In this document: piece by piece, positions 17,305 to 27,453 of the stretch | Layout: every line of letters starts with the position of its first letter | Numbering within the stretch: position 1 is the first letter of the stretch | Notes under the pieces: generated by a model | The model's input: only the letters and a program-made list of their open reading frames with translations | Told to the model about the DNA's origin: nothing | The model's database searches: none | DNA from: Paracoccaceae bacterium | GTDB lineage: Bacteria > Pseudomonadota > Alphaproteobacteria > Rhodobacterales > Rhodobacteraceae | Direction of reading: 5' to 3' | DNA: 36,443 bases | Assembly: GCA_029265455.1 (NCBI GenBank) | Contig: JAJUJF010000009.1 | Span: 1 to 36,443, forward strand | Program-made: the position numbers and the translations under genes

Positions 17305-18627
17305 TTACCAGTTGTCCTTGAACCAGCGCAGCGCCCGCGCCACCCGCCGGGTGCCGATCCGGTCGGCCGGCATCTCGAAATCCCAGCATTCGTCATGCGG
17401 ATGCGAGGTGTGGAGCGCGAGGCCGACGGTGGCGGCGAAGGCGGTGCCGGTCGTCGATTGCGGCAGCCCCTGCACCCGCAGCGGCTTGCCGATCCGTACT
17501 TGCCGGCCGAGGATGCGTCCTGCCACCGTCTCGAGCCCCGGCGTCTGGGCAACACCCCCGGTGAGCACGATCCGCTGCGAGGGGAGATCGTCGAACCCCG
17601 CCGCCTCCAGCCGGTCGCGCACCTCCTCGAGGATCTCCTCCATCCGCGGCCGCATCACCCCGATCAGCTCGGTGCGGGAGATCGTACGGCGGTCATGGTC
17701 CCAGTCGCCGAGGATCGACGGCAGCTCGATCATGTCGCGATCATCGAGGCCGGTTGCGACGAGGCCGCCGTGCATGGTCTTCAGCCGCTCGGCGTCGGTC
17801 ATCGATACCTGAAGCCCCTGGCAGATGTCGGAAGTGACATGCGCCCCGCCCATGCGGACCGTATCGGCATAGATCATCTGCCGCCGCACGAAGATCGAGA
17901 TGCCGGTCGCGCCCCCGCCGAGGTCGATGCAGGCGGCGCCGAGCTCCTGCTCGTCCTCGACCAGCGCGGCGAGCCCGGCGGCATAGGGGGCGCAGACAAT
18001 GCCCGCCACCTCGAGATCGCAGCGCCGGACGCAGTGGAGCACGGTCTGGATCGCCGTGGCGCCGACCGTCAGCAGATGCATGTCCACCTCGAGCCGCCGG
18101 CCGACCTGGCCGCGGGGATCGGTAAGCCCCGTACGCCCGTCGAGGACGAAATTCACCGGCAGCGCGTGGATCACCTCGCGGTCGGCCCCGTAATCGGGAA
18201 GCTCGCAGGCGGCGAGCACTTCGCCGATGTCGCGTTCACGCACGGCGCTGCCGTCGACATCGGCGGCGCCGGTCACGCCGTAGGAGCGCGGCCGCCCGCC
18301 CGAGAAGCCGACGATGACGTGATCGACACGGATATTCGCCATCTTCTGCGCGGCCTGGATTGCCGTCATCACCGCGCGCTCGGTTTCCTCCATCTCGGCG
18401 ATCTCGCCGAAACGCACCCCGCGCGAGCGGGTGTTCGCCGCGCCGATCACCCGGAAGACGCCGTGGACCGTGCGCCCGTCGGCATCGGGCTCCCCCGGCA
18501 CGAACTGGAGCACGAGGCATGCGACCTTGGAGCTGCCGATGTCGAGAACCGCGATCACGCCCCGCTTCAGCGCCGCTTCGCGACGTGCGCGCATGCCGCG
18601 CTGGATCTCGTAGAGCTTCCGCCTCAT
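17305..18627 (-). CDS. ftsA: Cell division protein FtsA
   Basis: Actin-like ATPase that ties FtsZ filaments to the inner membrane and signals to the divisome. The 440-residue protein has the phosphate-binding motif AVLDIGSSKVACLV (DIGSSK at 29-34) and a second one, CIDLGGGATGISIF. The C-terminal RRVARALRWFKDNW is an amphipathic, basic helix that fits the membrane-targeting sequence. An N-terminal extension of about 25 mostly basic residues precedes the actin fold. Its ATG overlaps the ftsQ stop codon as ATGA, so translation is coupled to ftsQ. Confidence 0.96.
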   Translation of the reverse strand: MRRKLYEIQRGMRARREAALKRGVIAVLDIGSSKVACLVLQFVPGEPDADGRTVHGVFRVIGAANTRSRGVRFGEIAEMEETERAVMTAIQAAQKMANIRVDHVIVGFSGGRPRSYGVTGAADVDGSAVRERDIGEVLAACELPDYGADREVIHALPVNFVLDGRTGLTDPRGQVGRRLEVDMHLLTVGATAIQTVLHCVRRCDLEVAGIVCAPYAAGLAALVEDEQELGAACIDLGGGATGISIFVRRQMIYADTVRMGGAHVTSDICQGLQVSMTDAERLKTMHGGLVATGLDDRDMIELPSILGDWDHDRRTISRTELIGVMRPRMEEILEEVRDRLEAAGFDDLPSQRIVLTGGVAQTPGLETVAGRILGRQVRIGKPLRVQGLPQSTTGTAFAATVGLALHTSHPHDECWDFEMPADRIGTRRVARALRWFKDNW

Positions 18628-19562
18628 GCATTGTCTCCCTGGTCACGATCGCGCCGCGCGAGGAACCCGGCCCTGGCGGATTCGGTCAGCCGCGCCGTCG
18701 GCCGGCGCATGTCGCGGAGATCGATCACCGTCACGTCCCGGTCGAGAAGCGCGCTCCCCTCCTGCATGGCCATCGCGTAACGGAGAGCCGCCGCCGGTGC
18801 TTCCGCCGGCAGCTTGATCCGCTGGTCCCGGTCGAGGACGAGGTCCCAGCGCCGCCCGCCCATCCGCACGAGACCGCGGATCCGGTCCATGACCGGCGCG
18901 GCCTCCGCCAGCAGCGCGAGCGCCTCCGGCACCGCCTGATCCGCGCCCGTACCGACAATGAGCGGCAGGTCGGCGCGCCTGAGCCGGCTGTCGACCTCGG
19001 CCACGCGCACTCCCTCGCCGTCGAGCAGCAGGAGCCCTCCGGCGGAGCGCCAGAGCACCACCGGGATCCGCTCCACCGCCCGGATCTCGAGCGCGCCCGA
19101 GGGCAATGCCCGCACCCGCGCCCGCTCGACCGCGGCCAGGGTCTCGACCCGCTCGCGCACGGCGGCGACATTGACCTCGAGCGAACTGGCAGGAAGCGAG
19201 ACGAGGGCCGCCTCGCGGATCTGCTCGGCAAGCTCGGGGCTGACGTCGGGAATGTCGAACCGCGCGATGGTGAACTGCGGCTGCTCGACCACCGCCTCTC
19301 GCACCCATGCCACCGCCGCCTCGGCGCGCGTGCGCAGGTCGAACTCGACCGCCAGCGTCCAGCCCCCGGCGATCAGCGCCGCCCCCGGCAGCACCACGTT
19401 GACGAACCGCCGCACCCCCGGCCGCAGCCAGAAGCGTGTGAGCCTGTAGCGCAGCCGCGATGGTGCCGGATCGCGGCGCAGCCGCGCCGCTTCCGGATCC
19501 CGCCGGAAACGCGGCAGGACCTGCTCCCGTCCGATGCGATGCTCCCCCCTCAGCGGCCGCAC
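18624..19562 (-). CDS. ftsQ: Cell division protein FtsQ
   Basis: Bitopic inner-membrane divisome protein that links early and late division proteins. The track ORF starts far upstream inside ddl in another frame. I chose the GTG at 19562, which has GGAGG seven bases upstream and gives 312 residues starting with [10 protein letters not shown]. The segment [16 protein letters not shown] is typical of alphaproteobacterial FtsQ. One transmembrane helix spans about 53-72, followed by a POTRA domain ([12 protein letters not shown] onward) and the periplasmic beta domain. It overlaps the end of ddl by 13 bases and the start of ftsA by four. Confidence 0.92.
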   Translation of the reverse strand: MRPLRGEHRIGREQVLPRFRRDPEAARLRRDPAPSRLRYRLTRFWLRPGVRRFVNVVLPGAALIAGGWTLAVEFDLRTRAEAAVAWVREAVVEQPQFTIARFDIPDVSPELAEQIREAALVSLPASSLEVNVAAVRERVETLAAVERARVRALPSGALEIRAVERIPVVLWRSAGGLLLLDGEGVRVAEVDSRLRRADLPLIVGTGADQAVPEALALLAEAAPVMDRIRGLVRMGGRRWDLVLDRDQRIKLPAEAPAAALRYAMAMQEGSALLDRDVTVIDLRDMRRPTARLTESARAGFLARRDRDQGDNA

Positions 19563-20464
19563 GAGGCATCCTCCACCATCCAGCGCACCAGCTCCCCGAA
19601 ACCGATCCCGCAATGCGCCGCCTGCTCGGGCGCGAGCGAGGTCGGGGTCATGCCTGGCTGGGTGTTGACCTCGAGGATGATGAGCCCCTCGACGCCGCGG
19701 CTCTCGTCCCAGCGGAAGTCCGCCCGGCTCACCCCGCGGCAGCCGAGCGCGCGATGTGCGCGAAGCGCATAATCGAGACAGGCGGCGGCCACCTCCTCCG
19801 GCACTGCCGCCGGCACGACATGGCGCGAGCCGCCCGGGGAATATTTCGCGTGGTAATCGTACCAGCCGTCGGCAACGATGTCGGTGACCGCAAGGGCCCG
19901 ATCTCCCATCACCGTCGTCGTCAGCTCCCGCCCCGGCACGTATCTCTCGACCATCACCGTTTCCGGCATTTCCGGCCCGAGCTGCGCCGGAGCGTTCGCC
20001 GCCTCGTGGACGAGATAGACGCCGACCGAAGACCCTTCGTTGACAGGCTTGACGACATAGGGCGGCGACATCGGATGGCCGCTTCGCGCCGCTTCGGCGC
20101 TGGTCAGCAGGCTTTCCGCAACCGGCAGGTCCGCCGCCGCGAACACCTGTTTCGCCCGCGCCTTGTCCATCGCCAGGGCAGAGGCGAGCACGCCGGAATG
20201 CGTGTAGGGAATCCCCAGCCATTCGAGGATGCCCTGGACGCATCCGTCCTCGCCCCAGCGACCATGCAGCGCGTTGAAGACGACATCCGGCCTGGCACGC
20301 GAAAGCACCTCGGGCAGATCCTGCCCGGCATCGATCTCGACTACGTCGAATCCTTCACCCCGCAGCGCAGCCGCGCATTCGCGTCCGGAGACGAGCGATA
20401 CCTCGCGCTCGGCCGACCGGCCGCCCTTGAGCACTGCGATACGGGCGCGTGTCCTGCTCGACAT
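19550..20464 (-). CDS. ddl: D-alanine--D-alanine ligase
   Basis: ATP-grasp enzyme that joins two D-alanines, supplying the dipeptide that MurF adds to the peptidoglycan precursor. The 304-residue protein shows the N-terminal [17 protein letters not shown], the central [15 protein letters not shown] and the C-terminal metal/substrate segment [15 protein letters not shown] chose the ATG at 20464, which has GAGG upstream; the track start ten codons earlier is less well supported. It follows murB after 59 bases, and its 3' end overlaps ftsQ. Confidence 0.95.
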   Translation of the reverse strand: MSSRTRARIAVLKGGRSAEREVSLVSGRECAAALRGEGFDVVEIDAGQDLPEVLSRARPDVVFNALHGRWGEDGCVQGILEWLGIPYTHSGVLASALAMDKARAKQVFAAADLPVAESLLTSAEAARSGHPMSPPYVVKPVNEGSSVGVYLVHEAANAPAQLGPEMPETVMVERYVPGRELTTTVMGDRALAVTDIVADGWYDYHAKYSPGGSRHVVPAAVPEEVAAACLDYALRAHRALGCRGVSRADFRWDESRGVEGLIILEVNTQPGMTPTSLAPEQAAHCGIGFGELVRWMVEDASCGR

Positions 20465-20523
20465 GCCCGCCTCGTTCGTCGCCCCGGGGTACATTGCCCC
20501 GAAGCCTGGTTATTTGCGGGCTC

Positions 20524-21441
20524 TCATTGTTCACCGACCCGCATGATTTCCCACTCTAGACTTATTCCGGTGCTTTCCAAAACCTTTTTTCGCACAAGTT
20601 CGCCCAGGGATTCCAGATCGGCGGCTTTCGCCCCTCCGGCATTGACGAGGAAGTTCGGATGCAATGGCGACATCATCGCCCCGCCGAGCCGCGCGCCCCG
20701 CATCCCCGCCTCGTCTATGAGCTTCCAGGCCTTGAGATCATGGACATCGTCCTCGCGCCCGGTGGAGGAGAACCCCGCCGGATTGCGGAAGGTGGATCCC
20801 GCCGAGCGCTCCTTCACCGGCTGCGTCGCATCCCGTCTCGTGACCTGGGCCTCCATCCGCGCCAGGATCGCTTCGGGCGCATCCTCGGGTCCTTCCAGCA
20901 CCGCCTCCGTCAGCACCGCCCCTTCCGGTACCGCCGAGGAGCGATAGCCGAATCGCATCTCCCCGGGCCCGAGCACGATGGGGCTGCCGTCTCGCGCCAC
21001 GCCCCGCGCCTCGACGAAGACATCGGCGAGATAGGTGCCGTAGCAGCCGGCGTTCATCTTCACCGCGCCGCCGATCGTTCCGGGGATCGTGCGCAGGAAG
21101 CCGAGGTCGATTCCCGCTGCCGCCGCCTGCCGTGCCACATGGGCATCGAGTGCCGCAGCCCCGGCGATCACCCGGCGCCCCTCGATCCGGACCGCGTTGA
21201 ACCCGCGCCCGAGCCGGATCACCACACCCCGGAGGCCGCCGTCCCGGACGATGAGGTTGGAACCCACGCCTAGCGGGAACACCGGCACATCTGCCGGCAG
21301 GGCTGCAAGGAAATCCGCGAGATCATCTTCGTCCGCCGGCTGGAACAGCCAGTCCGCCGGGCCGCCCGCCCGGAGCCAGGTGAGCTCCGCAAGCGGCCTG
21401 CCCTGCGTGAGCGTACCGCGCACGGGAGGCAGGTCCCTCAC
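20524..21441 (-). CDS. murB: UDP-N-acetylenolpyruvoylglucosamine reductase
   Basis: FAD enzyme that reduces UDP-GlcNAc-enolpyruvate to UDP-MurNAc with NADPH. The 305-residue protein has the FAD-binding segment [12 protein letters not shown] (58-69), [17 protein letters not shown] (119-135) and the catalytic serine S216 in [11 protein letters not shown]. The start codon is GTG and overlaps the murC stop as GTGA. No gene lies between murC and murB. Confidence 0.96.
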   Translation of the reverse strand: MRDLPPVRGTLTQGRPLAELTWLRAGGPADWLFQPADEDDLADFLAALPADVPVFPLGVGSNLIVRDGGLRGVVIRLGRGFNAVRIEGRRVIAGAAALDAHVARQAAAAGIDLGFLRTIPGTIGGAVKMNAGCYGTYLADVFVEARGVARDGSPIVLGPGEMRFGYRSSAVPEGAVLTEAVLEGPEDAPEAILARMEAQVTRRDATQPVKERSAGSTFRNPAGFSSTGREDDVHDLKAWKLIDEAGMRGARLGGAMMSPLHPNFLVNAGGAKAADLESLGELVRKKVLESTGISLEWEIMRVGEQ

Positions 21442-22871
21442 GCCGGGATCCGCTCCTTCGTCCCGTCCTGGCCCGATCCCGCAAGCCGTGCCGGCAGCGC
21501 ATTCGTCCAGGCCGAGATCGAGCCTGCCCCGAGGCAGACCACCATGTCGCCCGGCCGCGCCTCGGCGCGCACGAATTCCGCGAGTCCCTCCTCCCCGACA
21601 AGCGCCAGCGCACGCCGGTGGCCGTTCGCGATCAGCCCGCCCACCAGCGTGTCACGGCTTACCCCTTCGATCGGCGTCTCGCCCGCCGCATAGATGTCGG
21701 TGATCGCGACGACATCGGCGTCATTGAAACAGTCGCAGAACTGGGTGAAGAGGTCGCGAAGCCGCGTGAACCGATGCGGCTGGTGCACGGCGATCACCCG
21801 GCCCTCCGCCGCCTGCCGCGCCGCCTTCAGCACCGCGGCGATCTCCACCGGGTGATGACCATAATCATCGATGATCGTGACGCCGTTCCACTCGCCGACG
21901 CGGGTGAAGCGGCGGTTGACGCCGCCGAAACCCGCGAGCGCCGACTTGATTGCCTGTACCGGCACCTTAAGATGCAGCGCCACCGCGATCGCCGCGAGCG
22001 CGTTCTGGACGTTGTGCTCGCCCGGCATCGGCAGGGACACGCCCTCGATCACCCGCCCCTCGGTATTGAGGGAAACGTCGAACACCGCGCAGCCCGCCTC
22101 GGTCCGCATGGCGCGCGCCTGCACATCCGCCTGCGGCGAGAATCCGTAGGTCACGACCCGTCGGTCGCTGATCCGCCGCACGAGAGCCTGCACTTCCGGA
22201 TGATCGATGCAGCAGACGGCAAGGCCGTAGAAGGGGATGTTGGAAACGAACTGGTCGAAGGCCGCGCGCACCGCCTCGAACGAGCCGTAATGGTCGAGAT
22301 GCTCGGGATCGATATTGGTCACGAGCGCGATCGTCGCCGGCAGCTTCACGAAGGTGCCGTCCGATTCATCGGCCTCGACCACCATCCACTGGCCTGTCCC
22401 GATCCGCGCGTTCGACCCGTAGGCATGGATGACGCCGCCGTTGATCACCGTCGGGTCCATCCCCCCCGCATCGAGCAGCGCCGCGACCATCGAGGTCGTC
22501 GTCGTCTTGCCATGTGTGCCGCCGACGGCGACGTTCGATTTCAGGCGCATGAGTTCGGCGAGCATCTCGGCCCGGCGCACCACCGGGAGACCGCGCGCCC
22601 GCGCCGCGTCGAGTTCGGGATTGCCCGGCCGGATCGCCGAGGAGATCACCACCACCTGCGCGTTCTCGAGGTTCTCCGCCTTCTGACCGATGAAGATCCG
22701 CGCGCCCTTCTCGGCGAGGCGTTCGGTGATCGCGCTCTCGCGCAGGTCGGAGCCCTGGACGGTGAAGCCGTGGTTGATCAGCACCTCGGCAATGCCGGAC
22801 ATGCCGATGCCGCCGATGCCGACGAAGTGGATGGCCCCGATGTCATGAGGAAGCCGCGTCTCGCCGTTCAT
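21438..22871 (-). CDS. murC: UDP-N-acetylmuramate--L-alanine ligase
   Basis: Mur ligase that adds the first peptide residue, L-alanine, to UDP-MurNAc with ATP. The 477-residue protein has the nucleotide-sugar motif [12 protein letters not shown] (GIGGIGM at 18-24), the P-loop [10 protein letters not shown] (118-124 core), the central domain signature [11 protein letters not shown] and the C-terminal motif [14 protein letters not shown] overlaps the murG stop as ATGA, and its own stop overlaps murB as GTGA. Confidence 0.97.
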   Translation of the reverse strand: MNGETRLPHDIGAIHFVGIGGIGMSGIAEVLINHGFTVQGSDLRESAITERLAEKGARIFIGQKAENLENAQVVVISSAIRPGNPELDAARARGLPVVRRAEMLAELMRLKSNVAVGGTHGKTTTTSMVAALLDAGGMDPTVINGGVIHAYGSNARIGTGQWMVVEADESDGTFVKLPATIALVTNIDPEHLDHYGSFEAVRAAFDQFVSNIPFYGLAVCCIDHPEVQALVRRISDRRVVTYGFSPQADVQARAMRTEAGCAVFDVSLNTEGRVIEGVSLPMPGEHNVQNALAAIAVALHLKVPVQAIKSALAGFGGVNRRFTRVGEWNGVTIIDDYGHHPVEIAAVLKAARQAAEGRVIAVHQPHRFTRLRDLFTQFCDCFNDADVVAITDIYAAGETPIEGVSRDTLVGGLIANGHRRALALVGEEGLAEFVRAEARPGDMVVCLGAGSISAWTNALPARLAGSGQDGTKERIPA

Positions 22872-24055
22872 GATCTCTGCTCCCGTGTGGCGAGCCGCTC
22901 CACAAGCGCCGCCAGTTCCTCGACCGCGTCCGGGCGTCCCTCCGCCCCGCTCGCCATCGCCATCGCCGCCGCCCCTTCCGGGTCGCCGAGAATCGCGGCG
23001 ATATGCCCCGCGAGGCCTGGGGAGGTCAATTCCTCCTCGCGGATCATGAAGGCGCCACCCGATTCGACGAGGCCCCGCGCATTTGCCGCCTGGTGGTCGT
23101 CCGCGGCCGCCCGGTAGGGAATGAGGATCGCCGGCCGGCCGATGGCGGTGATGTCGGCGATCGAGGAGGCACCCGCCCGGCTGATCACGAGCTGCGCCGC
23201 GACGAGCCTCTCGGGTACGTCCTCGAAGAAGGACCTCAGTTCCGCCTGCACCCCCATCTCCCGATAGAGGTCGCGCACGCGACCCATGTCCTCGGGCCGG
23301 ACCTGCTGCGCGAGGAGGAGCCGCTGCCGCATCTCCTCCGGCAGCGCCCGCACGGCCTCGGGCACGACTCGCGCGAAGAGGCCCGCGCCCTGGCTGCCGC
23401 CGATGACGAGGAGCCGGAGCGGTCCCGTTTCGGGCGGCTCGTAGGGCGCGCCCGCGCGCATCCGCACATCCGGACGCACCGGGTTGCCGGTGATCACGCC
23501 CGCCGTCCCCTCCGGCAGGTCGGTAGGCCAGGTACCGCAGGCCACCGCATCAACGCGGGTCGCGAACCAGCGGTTCACCCGGCCGAGCACGCCGTTCGCC
23601 TCGTGGATCAGCCGCGGCAGCCCGAGGAGAGTCGCCGCCGCCATCGCCGGCAGCGCCGGATAGCCGCCGAATCCGACGACGCAGGCCGGCCGCTCGCGCC
23701 GCATCGCCATGGCGCTTGACGCGATCCCGGCCGCGACCAGGCCCGGCACCATCGCCCGCCGCCAGAGCGATCCCTGCGCGAAGGATCCCGCCGCCGTCAC
23801 CTGCCGCTCGACCGCCGCCGGAAAGCCTCCGGTGTATCGCGCGCCCCGCGCGTCGGTAGCGAGGCGAACCTGCCACCCGCGCAGGAGCATCTCCTCCGCA
23901 AGCGCCTGCGCCGGGAACATGTGTCCGCCGGTGCCGCCTGCCGCGAGGACGAGAAGGGGGGCATCCGCCCGGCGGCCGAGACGCGGCACTGACGAGACCC
24001 GGGGCTCCGGCCCGGCCCCGCCCTGCGGGCGCATGTCGAGACGGGAAATGTTCAC
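22868..24055 (-). CDS. murG: Lipid II synthase MurG (GlcNAc transferase)
   Basis: Peripheral inner-membrane glycosyltransferase that adds GlcNAc to lipid I, giving lipid II. It has the G-loop [13 protein letters not shown] (GGTGGH at 40-45), [14 protein letters not shown] and the second glycine loop [13 protein letters not shown]. The GTG start at 24055 overlaps the ftsW stop as GTGA and gives 395 residues. This is longer than the usual 355-365 because of a roughly 30-residue Arg/Gly/Pro-rich N-terminal extension. An ATG at 24034 is an alternative start but would still leave an extension. Confidence 0.95.
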   Translation of the reverse strand: MNISRLDMRPQGGAGPEPRVSSVPRLGRRADAPLLVLAAGGTGGHMFPAQALAEEMLLRGWQVRLATDARGARYTGGFPAAVERQVTAAGSFAQGSLWRRAMVPGLVAAGIASSAMAMRRERPACVVGFGGYPALPAMAAATLLGLPRLIHEANGVLGRVNRWFATRVDAVACGTWPTDLPEGTAGVITGNPVRPDVRMRAGAPYEPPETGPLRLLVIGGSQGAGLFARVVPEAVRALPEEMRQRLLLAQQVRPEDMGRVRDLYREMGVQAELRSFFEDVPERLVAAQLVISRAGASSIADITAIGRPAILIPYRAAADDHQAANARGLVESGGAFMIREEELTSPGLAGHIAAILGDPEGAAAMAMASGAEGRPDAVEELAALVERLATREQRS

Positions 24056-25215
24056 CGTGGCACCCCCAGCAGTTCGTGAAGGTCATGCTGCGGCCGCCGC
24101 CGCGTCAACGCAAGCAGCGCGCCGAGGCCGAGCCCCGCCGCGATCAGCGACGAGCCGCCGTAGGAGACAAGCGGCAGCGTCATTCCCTTCGCCGGCAGCA
24201 GCCGCACCGAGACGCCGAGATTGATCAGCGCCTGCATGCCGAGGAGCACCGCAAGCCCGGTCCCGGCGAGGCGGATGAAGGTGTCACGCTCGCGCACGAG
24301 CCGGACCAGCGAACGCACGACGATGGTCAGATAGAGCCCCATCACCAGCACGCAGAGGAGGAGGCCGAACTCCTCGGCGGCAACGGCGATGATGAAGTCG
24401 GTATGGGCATCCGGCAGCGTCCATTTCACCGTGCCGTTGCCGACGCCCACGCCGAAGATGCCGCCTTCCTGGATCGCATTCGTCGCGTAGCCGATCTGGG
24501 TGCGCGGATCGACCTCGGTGGTAAGGAAGCCGTCGATCCGCCGTGCCACATGTTCGGAACTCTGGTAGGCGGCCCAGCCGAAGGCGAGGACGCTGCCGCC
24601 CACCGCTCCGAGCAGGAGGAGCGAGGCGCCGGCCGCGAAATACATCAGACCCCAGGTGGCGATCACGAGGCCCGCCTGACCGAAATCCGGCTGCACCGCG
24701 AGAAGCGCCGTCAGCACCACCGCCACCACGAGCGAGATCGCCCGTCCCGGCGGTCCGTCGATATCGTGGCTTGCCGCCAGCACCCACCCGGTGAAGATCG
24801 CGAAGGCGGGCTTGAGGAATTCCGATGGCTGCACCGAAATCACCTTCAGCGAATACCAGCGCACCGCGCCCTTGCCGAAATCGGTGCCGAAGACCGGCAG
24901 GAAGACGAGTGCCAGCACCGCCACGGCGAAGATGATCACGCCCCCGCGCCTGATCCTCACCGGATCGAGCATCGACACCGACACCATCACGGCAAGGGCG
25001 GCAAGGCCGAAGAACGCCTGCCGGTAGACGTAGTGGAAATGGTCGAGCCCGTTCCTCACCGCCAGCGGCGGCGAGGCGGCGAGCGCGAGCAGCATGCCGA
25101 CGAGGAACAGGCCGAAGATCGCCGCAAGCGACCAGCGGTCGATCGTGCGCCACCATTCCGGCAGGATCGCCTCGCCCTGCCGCGCCGGCTGGGCGCGGAA
25201 GACCATTTCGGTCAT
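24052..25215 (-). CDS. ftsW: Lipid II polymerase/division protein FtsW (SEDS family)
   Basis: Integral membrane SEDS glycosyltransferase that polymerises septal peptidoglycan with its partner FtsI. The 387-residue protein has about ten hydrophobic helices. Family motifs include FGKGAVRWYSL, VQPSEFLKPAF, VQPDFGQAGLV, the loop DPRTQIGYATNAI and LPLVSYGGSSLIA near the C-terminus. The ATG at 25215 is preceded by a 233-base gap after the methyltransferase gene, the longest break in the murD-ftsA run, so an internal promoter is likely there. Its stop overlaps murG. Confidence 0.96.
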   Translation of the reverse strand: MTEMVFRAQPARQGEAILPEWWRTIDRWSLAAIFGLFLVGMLLALAASPPLAVRNGLDHFHYVYRQAFFGLAALAVMVSVSMLDPVRIRRGGVIIFAVAVLALVFLPVFGTDFGKGAVRWYSLKVISVQPSEFLKPAFAIFTGWVLAASHDIDGPPGRAISLVVAVVLTALLAVQPDFGQAGLVIATWGLMYFAAGASLLLLGAVGGSVLAFGWAAYQSSEHVARRIDGFLTTEVDPRTQIGYATNAIQEGGIFGVGVGNGTVKWTLPDAHTDFIIAVAAEEFGLLLCVLVMGLYLTIVVRSLVRLVRERDTFIRLAGTGLAVLLGMQALINLGVSVRLLPAKGMTLPLVSYGGSSLIAAGLGLGALLALTRRRPQHDLHELLGVPR

Positions 25216-25448
25216 CGGGAAGTACTCATCTGCCTCGTGCCTCGGTTCCGCCCGAACTTGCCGCCGGCGCGGGATTTTGGACGTACCCTATTCCTTTTCC
25301 GCCGGCTCCGCCAGCATTTCACGCGGGAAGCGGAGATTCGCCGAAAATTCCGCACGTTCCTCGTGCACCGTTGTTCCGGCCCGCCCCTGCGAGGCTGCGG
25401 CCCCGCCCGCCCGAGGTCCGGCGGCCACCGCAGCACTGTCGCGCGGGT
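25216..25448 (-). other. Intergenic gap upstream of ftsW
   Basis: This 233-base gap between the methyltransferase and ftsW has no convincing gene. A 74-codon ORF runs through it and ends in an ATGA overlap with ftsW, but it is Arg-rich and resembles no protein I know. The AT-richer stretch near 25280-25345 may hold a promoter for the ftsW-ftsA block; no clear -35/-10 pair is seen. Confidence 0.4.
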
Positions 25449-26063
25449 TCAGCGCCGCTCGGCAAGCCACACCGAATGGCGATCACAGTCCGGATCCTCG
25501 GCAATGAAGGCGCGGACGACGAGGCCGGCCTCCTCCATCACCCCCGCGTAATCCGCAGGCGACAGACTGGCATGATAGACGGGCAGTCCGCCGACACTGC
25601 CCACCGCCTCGCTCGCGTCCGGCCCGCTCGTGAAGAGGAGCGCGCCCCCCCTCTCGAGATGGCGGGCGAAGACCGGGAACATGGCCCGCTGGTCGTCGGC
25701 GGCGAGATGGAAGAAACTGTCCCAGGCAATGATGCCGCCGAAGCGCCGGCCGAGATCGAGATGCCGCATGTCGGCCCTGATCCACTCGCCCCCGGGCCAG
25801 CGCCGGCGGCAGATCGCGAGCATCGCCTCGGCGATGTCCACCCCGGTCACCCGGTAGCCGGCATCGATCAGCCAGCGCCCGATCGGCTCGCCCGAGCCGC
25901 AGCCGAGATCGAGCACCGCGCTTCCCGGCGCCACCCGTGCGCGGAACCGCTCGAGCCAGCTCCGCTCGAAGAGGACGCGCGTCCGGCCCCGGTCCCATTC
26001 CCGGGCCACCCGTTCATAGACCTCAGGGATCTCTCCCGGCGTCCCCGGCTCAGCCTTCGACAT
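25449..26063 (-). CDS. Class I SAM-dependent methyltransferase
   Basis: A 204-residue methyltransferase of unknown substrate. Motif I is [12 protein letters not shown] (core 51-60), followed by the acidic residue of motif II in [10 protein letters not shown], then the motif [11 protein letters not shown] and [15 protein letters not shown]. The track ORF starts 45 codons earlier inside murD; I chose the ATG at 26063 because similarity begins there. It overlaps the murD 3' end by 14 bases, so it is expressed with the dcw genes. A methyltransferase is not a standard member of the murD-ftsW junction. Its composition matches the cluster, so it was not acquired very recently. Small-molecule or protein methylation are both possible. 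Confidence 0.85.
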   Translation of the reverse strand: MSKAEPGTPGEIPEVYERVAREWDRGRTRVLFERSWLERFRARVAPGSAVLDLGCGSGEPIGRWLIDAGYRVTGVDIAEAMLAICRRRWPGGEWIRADMRHLDLGRRFGGIIAWDSFFHLAADDQRAMFPVFARHLERGGALLFTSGPDASEAVGSVGGLPVYHASLSPADYAGVMEEAGLVVRAFIAEDPDCDRHSVWLAERR

Positions 26064-27453
26064 GCGCGCGCACCAGCGCCTCGAAGGCCTCGCCCCGCGC
26101 CTCGAAATCCGTGAACTGATCGAAACTCGCGCAGGCAGGCGCAAGCAATACGGTCTCGCCCTCCTCCGCCTCCGCGAGAGCCCGCGCCACCGCGACATCG
26201 AGCGTTCCGCTCACCTCATGCGGCACCTCGCCGAGCGTCCGCGCGAACTCCTCTGCCGCCGCGCCGATCAGGTAGGCCTTCGCCACCCGCCCGAAGAGCG
26301 GCCGCAGGCTCTCGATCCCGCCCGCCTTCGCCTCCCCGCCCACGATCCAGCGCACGCGTTCGAACGTGCCGAGCGACTTCGCCGCCGAATCGGCATTGGT
26401 CGCCTTCGAGTCGTTGACGATCCGCACGCCCCTCACGGTCGCGATCGTCTGCGCCCGGTGCCGCAGGCCGGTGAAACTGGCCAGCCCCGGCTCGATCTGC
26501 CGCGGGCCGAGGCCGAGCGCCCGCGCCGCGGCATAGGCGGCGCAGGCGTTCTGGTGGTTGTGCATCCCCGGCAGCGCCAGCATCGGCCGCAGATCGATCG
26601 ACGCCATCTGCCGGCCGCCGCGCCACTCCGCGAGGAAGCCCCGGCGCGCGAAGATGTTCCAGCCGCCATCCGCGAGCTTGCGCGTCGCCACCCGGATCAC
26701 CGGCTCGCCGCTTCCGGCCTGCTCGCGCATGACATTGGCGAGGAACCGTCCCTCCTTCTCGTCGACGCCGATCACCGACCGCCCCGGCCCCCCCTGCGTG
26801 AAGAGCCGCCGCTTTGCCGCGAAATATCCGCCGATCCCGCCGTGGCGGTCGAGATGATCAGGCGAGAGATTGAGAAAGACCGCGATATCGGGCTGCAGCG
26901 CGCGGGCGAGCTCGATCTGGTAGGACGAGAGCTCGAGCACCGTCACCTGCCCGTCCTCCGCCGGAGCGAGGTCGAGGACACCGCGGCCTATGTTGCCGCC
27001 CATCTGCACCGGCCGCCCGGCCTCGCGCAGGACATGGGCGAGAAGCGCCGTCGTCGTCGACTTGCCGTTCGACCCGGTGATCGCCACCACCTGCGGCGTG
27101 CGGTCGAACTCCGCCCAGGCCTCGGTCGCGTAGGAGCGGAAGAAGAGGCCGACATCGTTGTCGACCGCGACCCCCGCCTCCCAGGCCGCGGCAACCACGG
27201 GATGCGGCTCGGGGTAGAGATGCGGGATCCCCGGCGAGACGATCAGCGCCTTGACGCCCTCGAGCGCGTTCGCCCGGCGCAGATCGCGAATCTCCGTATC
27301 CTCCGCCGCAGCCGCCTCGCGCGCCGCCTCGCGGTCGTCCCAGGCGACGACCTCCGCGCCGCCCTCGCGCAGCGCCCGCACCGCCGGCAGGCCCGACCGC
27401 CCGAGGCCGAGCACCGCGACCCTGTCGCCGGCATAACCGCGGACCGGGATCAT
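26050..27453 (-). CDS. murD: UDP-N-acetylmuramoyl-L-alanine--D-glutamate ligase
   Basis: Mur ligase that adds D-glutamate to UDP-MurNAc-L-Ala in the cytosol. The 467-residue protein has the N-terminal Rossmann motif [12 protein letters not shown], the P-loop [11 protein letters not shown] (GSNGKST at 127-133), [12 protein letters not shown] and the C-terminal [11 protein letters not shown]. Its ATG overlaps the stop codon of the foreign-looking upstream gene as ATGA. The expected upstream neighbour is mraY, so murD translation now depends on, or is at least coupled to, that inserted gene. Its own ribosome binding site (GCGGAAAC) is weak. Confidence 0.96.
   Translation of the reverse strand: MIPVRGYAGDRVAVLGLGRSGLPAVRALREGGAEVVAWDDREAAREAAAAEDTEIRDLRRANALEGVKALIVSPGIPHLYPEPHPVVAAAWEAGVAVDNDVGLFFRSYATEAWAEFDRTPQVVAITGSNGKSTTTALLAHVLREAGRPVQMGGNIGRGVLDLAPAEDGQVTVLELSSYQIELARALQPDIAVFLNLSPDHLDRHGGIGGYFAAKRRLFTQGGPGRSVIGVDEKEGRFLANVMREQAGSGEPVIRVATRKLADGGWNIFARRGFLAEWRGGRQMASIDLRPMLALPGMHNHQNACAAYAAARALGLGPRQIEPGLASFTGLRHRAQTIATVRGVRIVNDSKATNADSAAKSLGTFERVRWIVGGEAKAGGIESLRPLFGRVAKAYLIGAAAEEFARTLGEVPHEVSGTLDVAVARALAEAEEGETVLLAPACASFDQFTDFEARGEAFEALVRAHVEG

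Noticed and set aside
25212-25436. 74-codon ORF ending in an ATGA overlap with ftsW
   Set aside because: The overlap looks gene-like, but the product is Arg-rich and unlike known proteins, and no ribosome binding site is evident; the region is more likely promoter and leader.
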